Shown: in pieces, positions 7,912-14,935 of the stretch
Position numbering within the stretch: position 1 is the stretch's first letter
Layout: each line of letters opens with the position of its first letter
Assembly (NCBI GenBank): GCA_012728335.1
Contig: JAAYFG010000096.1
Location: forward strand, 1-33,554
Source of the DNA: Tissierellia bacterium
GTDB taxonomy: Bacteria; Bacillota; Clostridia; Tissierellales; Peptoniphilaceae
Direction of reading: 5' to 3'
Length of the DNA stretch: 33,554 bases
Made by a program: the position numbers and the translations under genes
The notes under the pieces: generated by a model
Seen by the model: the letters and a program-made list of their open reading frames with translations, nothing else
The model's database searches: none
Told to the model about the DNA's origin: nothing

Positions 7912-8532
7912 TTGCTTAAAAATATAACGCAAACAAACACCGGGGCTGAGAAATCTCAGCCCCAATTTAATAAAAAGATATGGTCAAAGCATTTTTTAAT
8001 AGCTATTGGAATAGTTGTTATCTTAGGTCTAATATCTCTATTTACAGGAGTGTATGACATTAGAGGACAAGAAGATGGAATGGAAATGTTTTTTATTACT
8101 AGAGTTCCAAGAACTATTGCATTGATGTTAACCGGTGCAGCTATGTCAATGGCTGGATTAGTTACTCAATTGATTACACAAAATCGCCTAGTAGAACCTA
8201 CTACTACTGGAACTATTGAGTGGGCAGGATTAGGCTTACTATTTGTTTACTTGATATTTCCGGCACCGAGTTTAGTTCTTAGGATGACAGGTGCAATTAT
8301 ATTTTCATTCGTTGGAACTATGATCTTCTTTCTATTTCTAAGAAAAGTTAAGCTTAGATCTTCACTTATAGTTCCCATCATTGGAATGATGTTAGGTGCA
8401 GTAATATCTGCTATTTCAACTTTTTTAGGATTAGTTTTCAATATGACTCAGAATATAGAAACCTGGTTTGTAGGATCGTTTGCTCCAGTTCAAGCAGGCA
8501 GATATGAATATCTATGGCTAATAGTATCATAA
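7912..8532 (+). CDS. Siderophore ABC transporter permease 1, N-terminal part (frameshifted gene)
   Basis: This is the first 206 residues of a FecCD-type permease (YclN-like). It covers a cytoplasmic N-terminus and about six membrane segments, with the family blocks RVPRTIALMLTGAAMSMAG and NRLVEPTTTGTIEWAGLG, and ends at a TAA in what should be another helix (GRYEYLWLIVS). FecCD permeases are usually ~320-340 residues. The missing ~130 residues follow at once in another frame (8514-8918), so this is one gene broken by a one-base loss or a sequence error. The start is TTG, with GAGGAAAGGG upstream. It follows the binding-protein gene by 19 bases. Confidence 0.85.
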   Translation: MLKNITQTNTGAEKSQPQFNKKIWSKHFLIAIGIVVILGLISLFTGVYDIRGQEDGMEMFFITRVPRTIALMLTGAAMSMAGLVTQLITQNRLVEPTTTGTIEWAGLGLLFVYLIFPAPSLVLRMTGAIIFSFVGTMIFFLFLRKVKLRSSLIVPIIGMMLGAVISAISTFLGLVFNMTQNIETWFVGSFAPVQAGRYEYLWLIVS

Positions 8533-8918
8533 CATTTTTTATTTTTATATACGCAGATAGATTGACTTTAGCAGGATTAGGAGAAGATGTGGCCACAAGC
8601 TTAGGAGCCAATTATGATAAGATTGTACTCTTGGGAACGGGACTTATTTCTTTCGCAGTAGGTATAGTCTCAGCTGTAATAGGTAATTTACCCTTTCTAG
8701 GGCTAATAGTGCCAAATATTGTTTCCCTATATAGAGGAGATGATTTAAGAAGTAATTTGCCTTGGGTTTGTGTATTGGGGATGGGAATTATCACTGCTAG
8801 TGATATCGTATCAAGAACACTTATTATGCCATTTGAAGTTCCTGTTTCATTAATACTAGGAACCATTGGTTCAATAGCTTTTATTATAATTTTATTGAAA
8901 CAACGGAGGATGGGATGA
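8514..8918 (+). CDS. Siderophore ABC transporter permease 1, C-terminal part (frameshifted gene)
   Basis: This is the C-terminal ~130 residues of the same FecCD permease, in the -1 frame relative to the upstream part. It contains the family's LAGLGEDVATSLGANY block, which is the cytoplasmic coupling region, followed by FLGLIVPNIV and the last membrane helices. The nominal ATG at 8514 has no Shine-Dalgarno and overlaps the upstream stop, so independent translation looks poor. The frame is closed by TGA at 8505, which puts the frameshift point between 8508 and 8529. If the break is real, the importer may be non-functional. If it is an assembly error, the protein is an intact ~335-residue permease. 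Confidence 0.8.
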   Translation: MANSIITFFIFIYADRLTLAGLGEDVATSLGANYDKIVLLGTGLISFAVGIVSAVIGNLPFLGLIVPNIVSLYRGDDLRSNLPWVCVLGMGIITASDIVSRTLIMPFEVPVSLILGTIGSIAFIIILLKQRRMG

Positions 8919-9979
8919 ATAAAACTATGGAAATATATGAATATAGTAAAGAGTTAGACTTAAGAGAAAATAAGACAAAGAGAACTGCTAAAGCCTTTAG
9001 ATCAGGAAAAGAAGAGAAGAGATATTGGATTATACTCATAACGCTAATTGCTTTTGGGGCACTTTTCTCATACGGACTTTTGGTATACAACAATCCTGTT
9101 CCAATAGATTCTCCATCATTTATACCGGTAGTTAAAAGGCGATTAGTTGCACTTGGTGCAATGTTTATAGCTGCAATTTGTCAAAGCTTAGCTACAGTAG
9201 CATTTCAATCTAGTACTAATAATAGAATATTGACTCTTTCACTTTTAGGATTTGAAGCTCTTTATTCTACAATTAAAACGAGTGTAATTTTCTTTGGTGG
9301 AACTACTGCATTAATAGATTTTGATGGAGTTGGAGCATTTATATTCCAAGTTTCAGCTATGGTTTTGATGTGTTTAGTTCTATATGGCTGGCTACTGTCT
9401 GGGAAGTATGGGAATCTTCAATTTATGCTTTTAATAGGAGTTATAATTGGAACAGGGCTTAAATCGATATCTTCTTTTATGAGAAGAATTCTTACACCAT
9501 CAGAATTTGATGTGCTAAGAGCCAGACTATTTGGTTCAGTAAACAATGCAGATGTAAAGTTTTTCCCCATAGCAATACCTATCGTAATAATTGTAGCCAT
9601 ATTATTACTTGCGTATTCTAAAAAACTAAATGTGCTTTCACTAGGAAAGGATGTAAGTACTGCTTTAGGAGTAAATCATCAGTTTGGAGTAATTTACACT
9701 TTGGTGTTAGTTTCAATATTAATGTCCATAACTACAGCATTGATTGGTCCATTGACCTTCTATGGGTTTTTAGTTGCTACCATAAGTTATCAAGCCGCTC
9801 CTACCTACGATCATAGATATATTTTTCCGATGGCACTTGCAATAGGCTTTTTGGTGATTACAGGAGCATATTTTTTAATGAATCATGTTTTTAGCGCTTT
9901 GGGAGTAGTTTCAGTATTAATAGAACTATTGGGTGGAATAACGTTTTTAATTGTAATATTAAGGAAGGGAACACTATGA
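8915..9979 (+). CDS. Siderophore ABC transporter permease 2 (FecCD family)
   Basis: This 354-residue integral membrane protein is the second permease of the heterodimeric importer, YclO-like. A charged ~37-residue N-terminus precedes nine to ten hydrophobic segments. Family marks include VKRRLVALGAMFIAAICQSLAT near the start and LSLGKDVSTALGVNHQFG, the coupling loop that contacts the ATPase. GPLTFYGFLVATISYQ follows, near the usual FecCD C-terminal motif. It starts four bases inside the previous frame (ATGA), behind CGGAGG, and ends in an ATGA overlap with the ATPase gene. Both overlaps indicate coupled translation. Confidence 0.92.
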   Translation: MNKTMEIYEYSKELDLRENKTKRTAKAFRSGKEEKRYWIILITLIAFGALFSYGLLVYNNPVPIDSPSFIPVVKRRLVALGAMFIAAICQSLATVAFQSSTNNRILTLSLLGFEALYSTIKTSVIFFGGTTALIDFDGVGAFIFQVSAMVLMCLVLYGWLLSGKYGNLQFMLLIGVIIGTGLKSISSFMRRILTPSEFDVLRARLFGSVNNADVKFFPIAIPIVIIVAILLLAYSKKLNVLSLGKDVSTALGVNHQFGVIYTLVLVSILMSITTALIGPLTFYGFLVATISYQAAPTYDHRYIFPMALAIGFLVITGAYFLMNHVFSALGVVSVLIELLGGITFLIVILRKGTL

Positions 9980-10728
9980 TAAGTATTAGTAATGCTAGGA
10001 AAAGTTATACTAGTGAAGTTAATATAGGACCGTTAAATATAGAGATACCTAAAGCTGGTATTACTTCAATTATTGGACCAAATGGTGCCGGAAAATCAAC
10101 GACATTATTGATGATAGGAAGGCTTTTAAATATGGATGAAGGGCAGATAAATGTTGCCAATATGGATGTTTCTGAATCTAAGTCTGAAGATTTAGCTAAA
10201 GTAATGACTATTTTGAGACAAGAAAACCATTTTGTTACTAGACTTACTGTAAGACAATTAGTTGGGTTTGGACGTTTTCCTTACTCAAAAGGAAGACTGA
10301 CCAATGAAGATGAAAGAATTATATCAAAATATATAGATTTTTTTGAATTATCAGACCTAGAAGACCGTTATTTAGATGAACTATCTGGTGGACAAAGGCA
10401 GAGGGCATATGTAGCAATGGTTTTAAGTCAAGAGACAGAGTATGTTTTGCTAGATGAACCATTAAATAATTTAGATGTGGCTCGTTCAGTAAAGATGATG
10501 GAACATTTAAGGCATGCTGCCGATGAATTTGGAATCACAATATTGACTGTAATGCATGATATAAATTTTGCAGCGAAGTATTCTGATAGAATCTGTGCTA
10601 TGAAAGATGGGAAAATATCTGCATTTGGTAAGATAAAAGAGATAATGAATCCTAAGTTATTGACAGATATTTTTGAAACGGATATTGAAATAATCGATGG
10701 ACCATACGGACCGCTAGCTATTTATTAA
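9976..10728 (+). CDS. Siderophore ABC transporter ATP-binding protein
   Basis: This 250-residue cytoplasmic ATPase powers the importer. All ABC motifs are intact: Walker A GPNGAGKS at 34-41, Q-loop in LRQENHF, signature LSGGQRQR, Walker B YVLLDEPLNNLD and H-loop VMHD. It resembles FecE/YclP ATPases in length and in its C-terminal end (FETDIEIIDGPYGPLAIY). It overlaps the second permease by four bases and is the last gene of the operon. No clear terminator follows before the next promoter 30 bases on. Confidence 0.95.
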   Translation: MISISNARKSYTSEVNIGPLNIEIPKAGITSIIGPNGAGKSTTLLMIGRLLNMDEGQINVANMDVSESKSEDLAKVMTILRQENHFVTRLTVRQLVGFGRFPYSKGRLTNEDERIISKYIDFFELSDLEDRYLDELSGGQRQRAYVAMVLSQETEYVLLDEPLNNLDVARSVKMMEHLRHAADEFGITILTVMHDINFAAKYSDRICAMKDGKISAFGKIKEIMNPKLLTDIFETDIEIIDGPYGPLAIY

Positions 10729-10758
10729 TTTTCATCAATTCTAATAGTCACTTCATTA

Positions 10759-10767
10759 TGATATAAT
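10759..10767 (+). promoter_or_regulatory. Extended -10 promoter before the DUF523 gene
   Basis: TGATATAAT is a perfect extended -10 element, with no good -35 at 17 bases. It lies 36 bases before the TTG start. Confidence 0.5.
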
Positions 10768-10803
10768 TTCATTATTATAGTAATGGATACAGGAGTGATT
10801 ATT

Positions 10804-11250
10804 TTGAATATATTAGTAAGTGCGTGTCTATTGGGCATAAATTGCAGATATGACGGAAAAGACAATAAAGTAGAAGAAATACTGAGTATTTTGGAGAAAC
10901 ACAATATCATCCCTATTTGCCCTGAACAGTTAGGAGGGCTTACGACTCCAAGGGAACCTTCTGAAATTGTAAATGGCAAAGTAATGAGTAAGAGCGGTGT
11001 AGATGTAAATGAAGAGTTTGAAAAAGGTGCAGAAGAAGCGCTAAAGCTATCCAAAATGTTCAATAGTAGTATTGCTATACTAAAAGCTAGAAGTCCTTCA
11101 TGCGGCAGTATTCAGGTATATGACGGCAATTTTAACGGAAGTCTCATAGACGGAGAAGGAGTTACAGCTAGACTTTTCAGAGAAAATGGAATAGAAATAT
11201 TCGATGAAGAACATTTAGACGAATTGAGAATATTATTAGAAAAAGAATAA
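10804..11250 (+). CDS. DUF523 family protein, TudS-like Fe-S enzyme
   Basis: This 148-residue cytoplasmic protein belongs to DUF523, a family shown to include the thiouracil desulfurase TudS, which removes sulfur from 2-thiouracil with a [4Fe-4S] cluster held by three cysteines. The visible cysteines are C8 and C14 (SACLLGINCRYDG), C39 (CPEQLGGLTTPREP) and C100 (ARSPSCG), all in conserved blocks. Family membership is firm, while the reaction for this protein is inference. The TTG at 10804 is chosen because AGGAG lies eight bases upstream; an in-frame ATG at 10783 has none. It is transcribed alone between a promoter and a shared terminator. Confidence 0.88.
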   Translation: MNILVSACLLGINCRYDGKDNKVEEILSILEKHNIIPICPEQLGGLTTPREPSEIVNGKVMSKSGVDVNEEFEKGAEEALKLSKMFNSSIAILKARSPSCGSIQVYDGNFNGSLIDGEGVTARLFRENGIEIFDEEHLDELRILLEKE

Positions 11251-11292
11251 AAATAGCCTTAATTAGATTTCAATTCTAAATTAAGGCTATTT
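11251..11292. terminator. Bidirectional terminator between convergent genes
   Basis: AAATAGCCTTAATT pairs perfectly with AATTAAGGCTATTT across a 14-base loop. It lies between the DUF523 stop and the minus-strand Xre gene stop and can serve both. Confidence 0.85.
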
Positions 11293-11304
11293 CATATTAT
11301 ATAA

Positions 11305-11763
11305 TTAATTCATGGACCAAATAAGAGCGTTAAATATTGGTATTGTAAGAAATATTATCCAAGTGATATCCCATCTATCTGTAAAAAAGCTTAATAGTAA
11401 GTAAACCATAGTAATGAATACATTATAGGGGAAAAACTGAAAGAATCGTCTAAGTCGGAAATTAGATGTTTTTATAGGATTATCATCCCCTTTATCTGTA
11501 TTATTCTGAGAATTTCCACTGTCTATATTAGCTTTTAACTCAGTATTCTCATAATCATAAGTATTTATTCCCAACATTTCGTCTATTGAAATGGAATAGA
11601 GTCTTGATAGAGCGATTAAATTATTGGAATCAGGTAGTGATTCTCCACGTTCCCATTTAGAAACTGCTTGTCTACTTACACCAATTTTTTCTGCCAATTC
11701 CTCTTGAGAGTATCTTTTGGATTTCCTGTAGTATAAAAGTTTTTCTGCTATGTCATTATTCAT
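11305..11763 (-). CDS. Xre-family regulator with C-terminal membrane segments
   Basis: This 152-residue protein has an Xre/Cro-type helix-turn-helix at residues ~5-60 (SQEELAEKIGVSRQAVSKWERG, split here by the helix turn). A ~35-residue polar linker follows, then two hydrophobic stretches (~112-127 and ~134-150) that would hold it at the membrane. Such membrane-tethered Xre proteins are common in Firmicutes; their targets are mostly unknown. The ATG at 11763 has AGGAGGT upstream. It is divergent from the feo operon with 270 bases between, so it could act there, but nothing in the sequence shows that. Confidence 0.85.
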   Translation of the reverse strand: MNNDIAEKLLYYRKSKRYSQEELAEKIGVSRQAVSKWERGESLPDSNNLIALSRLYSISIDEMLGINTYDYENTELKANIDSGNSQNNTDKGDDNPIKTSNFRLRRFFQFFPYNVFITMVYLLLSFFTDRWDITWIIFLTIPIFNALIWSMN

Positions 11764-11835
11764 AATGATGACCTCCTATTAACTATAAGTATAGTGGAGA
11801 AGAGGTATAAAATCTATACACTCTAATATGAAAAA

Positions 11836-11889
11836 GAGCAACTATAGGTTGCAAATGAGTGTAACACTCTATTTAGTACAAAAATGCTC
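11836..11889. other. Clustered hairpins between the Xre gene and feo promoter
   Basis: Outer arms GAGCA/TGCTC enclose two small hairpins, GCAAC-TATAG-GTTGC and GAGTG-TAA-CACTC. A further ACACTC copy at 11818-11823 could pair with the same GAGTGT. No promoter for an RNA is evident. It could be a small RNA, a relic terminator or chance. Confidence 0.25.
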
Positions 11890-11922
11890 CAGATAAATAA
11901 ATGACAAATAATTGAAAAAAGT

Positions 11923-11952
11923 TATCATTTGATATTGATATTTACTATCAAT
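11923..11952. promoter_or_regulatory. Fur-type operator array at the feo promoter
   Basis: TTGATA-TTTAC-TATCAA (11935-11951) is a perfect inverted repeat matching the Fur core TGATA-N5-TATCA. A second palindrome, TATCA-TT-TGATA (11923-11934), abuts it, giving four half-sites. The array covers the -35 and part of the spacer. Confidence 0.62.
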
Positions 11953-11963
11953 TGTGTTAATAT
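11935..11963 (+). promoter_or_regulatory. feo operon promoter
   Basis: TTGATA and TAATAT are spaced by 17 bases. The -35 forms the left arm of the Fur-like palindrome. The -10 is identical to that of the siderophore promoter. Confidence 0.6.
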
Positions 11964-12032
11964 TTAATTACTAAAAGATTAACTGTATTTTGATTAGTTA
12001 ATTTTATAATAATGATTGGGGTGATTGTAGTG

Positions 12033-12269
12033 ATGCCATTAGCTTTTGCAAAAACAAATGAAGATGTCACTATTGCTAAAATAAAAGGGAAAGATGATTT
12101 AGTATGTCATCTTGAAAATTTAGGATTTATAAAAGATGCCAAGATTTCGGTAGTTTCTGAATCAGGTGGAAATTTAATAGTTAGAGTTCATGATGGTAGA
12201 ATAGCTATTAGTAAATCTATGGCTAATAAGATATTTGTATCGGAGGGCATGAATGGAAACATTAGATAA
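12033..12269 (+). CDS. feoA: Ferrous iron transport protein A (first copy)
   Basis: This 78-residue SH3-like cytoplasmic protein assists FeoB in Fe2+ uptake. The family pattern is visible in MPLAFAKTNEDVTIAKIKGK, LENLGFIKDAKISVVSESGGNLIVRV and ISKSMANKIFV. I place the start at ATG 12033 because GGGGTGA lies eight bases upstream and FeoA proteins typically begin MPL; an in-frame ATG at 12012 would precede that ribosome site. It overlaps the second feoA by 17 bases. Confidence 0.88.
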   Translation: MPLAFAKTNEDVTIAKIKGKDDLVCHLENLGFIKDAKISVVSESGGNLIVRVHDGRIAISKSMANKIFVSEGMNGNIR

Positions 12270-12492
12270 TGTAGAAATTGGTCAATCCGTGATAGTGAAA
12301 TCTATAAAAGGTGAGAGACCCGTAAAAAGACGTATCATGGATATGGGTATTATTAAAGGAGCAGAAGTATATATTAGAAAAATTGCGCCTTTAGGAGACC
12401 CTATAGAATTAACAGTAAGAGGCTATGAACTTTCTATTAGGAAAAGCGACGCTTCCAATATTGAAGTTGAAGTAATTAGAGGTGAAGCATAA
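12253..12492 (+). CDS. feoA: Ferrous iron transport protein A (second copy)
   Basis: This is a second FeoA-domain protein, 79 residues, quite different from the first. It carries the core VKSIKGERPVKRRIMDMGIIKGAEVYIRKIAPLGDP (quoted as overlapping blocks: RRIMDMGIIKG and IAPLGDPIELTVRGYELS), which matches the stronger FeoA signature. GGAGGG precedes its ATG by five bases and its stop shares a base with the feoB start (TAATG). Two FeoA proteins before FeoB is a known layout in clostridia and relatives. They may have different contacts with FeoB. Confidence 0.9.
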   Translation: METLDNVEIGQSVIVKSIKGERPVKRRIMDMGIIKGAEVYIRKIAPLGDPIELTVRGYELSIRKSDASNIEVEVIRGEA

Positions 12493-14636
12493 TGAAGATA
12501 GCATTGGTCGGTAATCCGAACTCAGGTAAAACCACACTATTTAATGCATTGACCGGATCTGCGCAACACGTAGGTAACTGGCCAGGAGTTACAGTAGAGA
12601 AAAAAGAAGGAAAACTTAAAAAACATAAAGATATTGATATAGTTGATTTACCAGGGATATATTCTCTATCCCCATATACTCTTGAAGAAGTCATAACTAG
12701 AGATTACATAATAGATGAAAAACCAGAACTTATAATTAATATAGTAGATGCTTCAAATTTAGAGAGAAACTTATACTTAAGCACACAAGTTTTAGAGATG
12801 GGAACACCAGTAATAATCGCGTTAAATATGATGGACGTAGTGAAAAAATCTGGAGATACCATTGATATGGATAAGCTTTCAATAGCTTTGCAAGTACCGA
12901 TAGTTCCGATTTCAGCAGTCAGAGAAGAAGGAATTAATGAATTAGTAAAAATTTCCTTAGACTATATAGAAAAGAATAGTGAACTACAACCTCAAGTAAT
13001 GTTTGATGAAGAAGTTGAGACAGTACTTGATTCTATTATGCTAAAATTAGATGATTCTTTAGGAGTTCAAAAGAGATATTTTGCAATTAAGATATTTGAA
13101 CGAGATGAAAAGGTATTAGAGAAATTAAATTATACTATTAGCCCAGAAGTTGAAAAGATGATTGCAGATTTTGAAGAAAGGGAAGATGATGATTCAGAGT
13201 CTATAATTACCACTGAGCGATATGGGTTTATCATAAGAAAATTACAAGGTATTCATACTAAGAAACACCAATCAGAAATGACTACCTCTGACAAGATAGA
13301 CAAAGTTATTACGAACAAGTACTTAGCATTACCAATATTTTTCCTAATAATGTGGGGAATATATTATTTAGCAGTAACACTAGGACAAGAAACACAAGAT
13401 ATAACTGAAGGTCTTATAGGTAATTTGGGAGGAGCAGTAGGTGCTTTTCTAGAAAATGCAGGCGCAGGAGAAATGGCTGTAAGTATTGTTGTTGATGGTA
13501 TAATCAACAGTATCGGCTCTATTTTTATTTACGTACCACAACTTATGATACTGTTCTTCTTACTTTCAATTCTTGAAGATAGCGGATATATGGCTAGGGT
13601 TGCGTTTATAATGGATAGGATTTTCAGAAAATTCGGTCTATCAGGAAAGAGCTTTATTCCTATGCTAATAGGTACAGGTTGTTCAATTCCTGGAATAATG
13701 GCTTCAAGAACCATAGAAAACAGAAGAGATAGGGATATGACTATTCTTCTAACTCCATTTATTCCATGTAGTGCAAAGATGCCGGTGTTTGGTATGTTTA
13801 TTGCGATGATGTTCAGTGATGCAACTTGGATAGGACCAACTATTTATATTATCGCTATAGGTATGATAATAGTTTCAGGTATAGTACTAAAGAAAACTAA
13901 GAGATTTAAAGGAGATCCAGCACCTTTTGTAATGGAACTTCCAACTTATAAAGTACCTAGACTTAAAGGTCTAATAATCCATATGTGGGAAAAGGCAAAG
14001 AGCTTTATAAAGAAAGCGGGTACTATTATTTTCGTAACAGTTCTTGCTATTTGGGTATTACAGAACTTTGATTTCCAATTTAATTATCTTGCTGGAGAAA
14101 ACATTGATGATTCAATGCTTGCTTCAGTAGGTAATGCAGTTAGATGGATATTTGTTCCACTTGGCTTTGGAGACAGTTGGGCGGCTCCGGCAGCAACTCT
14201 TGCTGGAATGCTTGCAAAAGAAGTTTCTGTTGCGACATTTGCCTCAATAGGTCAAGTTATGCCAATAGAATTCTCTCAAGTTAGTGCATTTTCATTTATG
14301 ATTTTCACAGTATTTGCAGCACCATGTTTTGCAGCAATAGGAGCTATGAAGAGAGAATATGGAAACTGGAGAGACTTAGGCTTTGCACTGGCTTTCCAAA
14401 CAGGACTAGCATATGTATTTGCATTTTTAGTAAATACTATTGGAAATCTCGTATTCAAAGGAACTTCAATAGTTCAAAAAGTTCCACTAGATTACACCAT
14501 TATGGAAGAAGTAAGTGAAAGCGTAGACATTTCACTCGGTGGAAATGTAGTAGTATATGCATTTTTAGGTATAATAGTAGCGTCTATGATCTATATGCTA
14601 TTTTACTCAATTAGACAAAAGGCAAAACAAAACTAA
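12492..14636 (+). CDS. feoB: Ferrous iron transporter FeoB
   Basis: This 714-residue inner-membrane Fe2+ importer has an N-terminal G domain and a C-terminal membrane domain. G motifs are complete: G1 GNPNSGKT (7-14), G2 T34 in PGVTVEKKEG, G3 DLPG (52-55), G4 NMMD (112-115) and G5 SA (141-142). A helical guanine-dissociation-inhibitor-like spacer spans ~165-260. The membrane part contains GTGCSIPGIMASR and APCFAAIGAMKRE, the two gate regions with conserved cysteines. Length is normal for a FeoB without a fused FeoC. It starts on the stop codon of the second feoA. Confidence 0.97.
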   Translation: MKIALVGNPNSGKTTLFNALTGSAQHVGNWPGVTVEKKEGKLKKHKDIDIVDLPGIYSLSPYTLEEVITRDYIIDEKPELIINIVDASNLERNLYLSTQVLEMGTPVIIALNMMDVVKKSGDTIDMDKLSIALQVPIVPISAVREEGINELVKISLDYIEKNSELQPQVMFDEEVETVLDSIMLKLDDSLGVQKRYFAIKIFERDEKVLEKLNYTISPEVEKMIADFEEREDDDSESIITTERYGFIIRKLQGIHTKKHQSEMTTSDKIDKVITNKYLALPIFFLIMWGIYYLAVTLGQETQDITEGLIGNLGGAVGAFLENAGAGEMAVSIVVDGIINSIGSIFIYVPQLMILFFLLSILEDSGYMARVAFIMDRIFRKFGLSGKSFIPMLIGTGCSIPGIMASRTIENRRDRDMTILLTPFIPCSAKMPVFGMFIAMMFSDATWIGPTIYIIAIGMIIVSGIVLKKTKRFKGDPAPFVMELPTYKVPRLKGLIIHMWEKAKSFIKKAGTIIFVTVLAIWVLQNFDFQFNYLAGENIDDSMLASVGNAVRWIFVPLGFGDSWAAPAATLAGMLAKEVSVATFASIGQVMPIEFSQVSAFSFMIFTVFAAPCFAAIGAMKREYGNWRDLGFALAFQTGLAYVFAFLVNTIGNLVFKGTSIVQKVPLDYTIMEEVSESVDISLGGNVVVYAFLGIIVASMIYMLFYSIRQKAKQN

Positions 14637-14664
14637 TTGTCTACAATGAATAGAAGGTGATTAA

Positions 14665-14829
14665 ATGGCTGATATACTAATATTTGGAATTATCGGCGTA
14701 GGACTTGTACTTTCACTAGTTCACATTAGAAAGCAAAAAAAATCTGGTGGTGGATGTGCAGGATGCAGTGGTTGTGGTTCTATGAATGACAATTTCACTT
14801 GTGATATGTACAAAGAAATAGATAAGTAA
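14665..14829 (+). CDS. FeoB-associated Cys-rich membrane protein
   Basis: This 54-residue protein has one N-terminal membrane helix (residues ~3-20), a basic stop (HIRKQKK), a Gly-Cys cluster with C31, C34 and C37, and a last C46. Small proteins of this form follow feoB in many Firmicutes and are annotated as FeoB-associated Cys-rich proteins. They may bind iron or act like FeoC, though their role is not established. AAGGTGAT precedes the ATG. A terminator follows directly, so it closes the feo operon. Confidence 0.88.
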   Translation: MADILIFGIIGVGLVLSLVHIRKQKKSGGGCAGCSGCGSMNDNFTCDMYKEIDK

Positions 14830-14834
14830 TATTG

Positions 14835-14862
14835 AAGAGTAACTGAAAAGTTACTCTTTTTA
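14835..14862 (+). terminator. feo operon terminator
   Basis: AAGAGTAACT-GAAA-AGTTACTCTT is a perfect 10 bp stem with a stable GNRA tetraloop, followed by a T-rich run. Confidence 0.92.
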
Positions 14863-14874
14863 TATGATTTTTTA

Positions 14875-14883
14875 TGTTATAAT
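14875..14883 (+). promoter_or_regulatory. Extended -10 promoter before the methyltransferase gene
   Basis: TGTTATAAT is a full extended -10 element, 52 bases before the GTG start. The -35 region falls within the feo terminator tail and is poor. Confidence 0.45.
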
Positions 14884-14935
14884 AAACGAGATAAAGCAAG
14901 TAGATATTGATAATTGTAATGCTTGGAGGAATTAA

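Noticed and set aside
8508..8540. Programmed -1 frameshift to join the two permease ORFs
   Set aside because: No X-XXY-YYZ slippery heptamer occurs where both frames are open; the T-run lies after the stop of the first frame.
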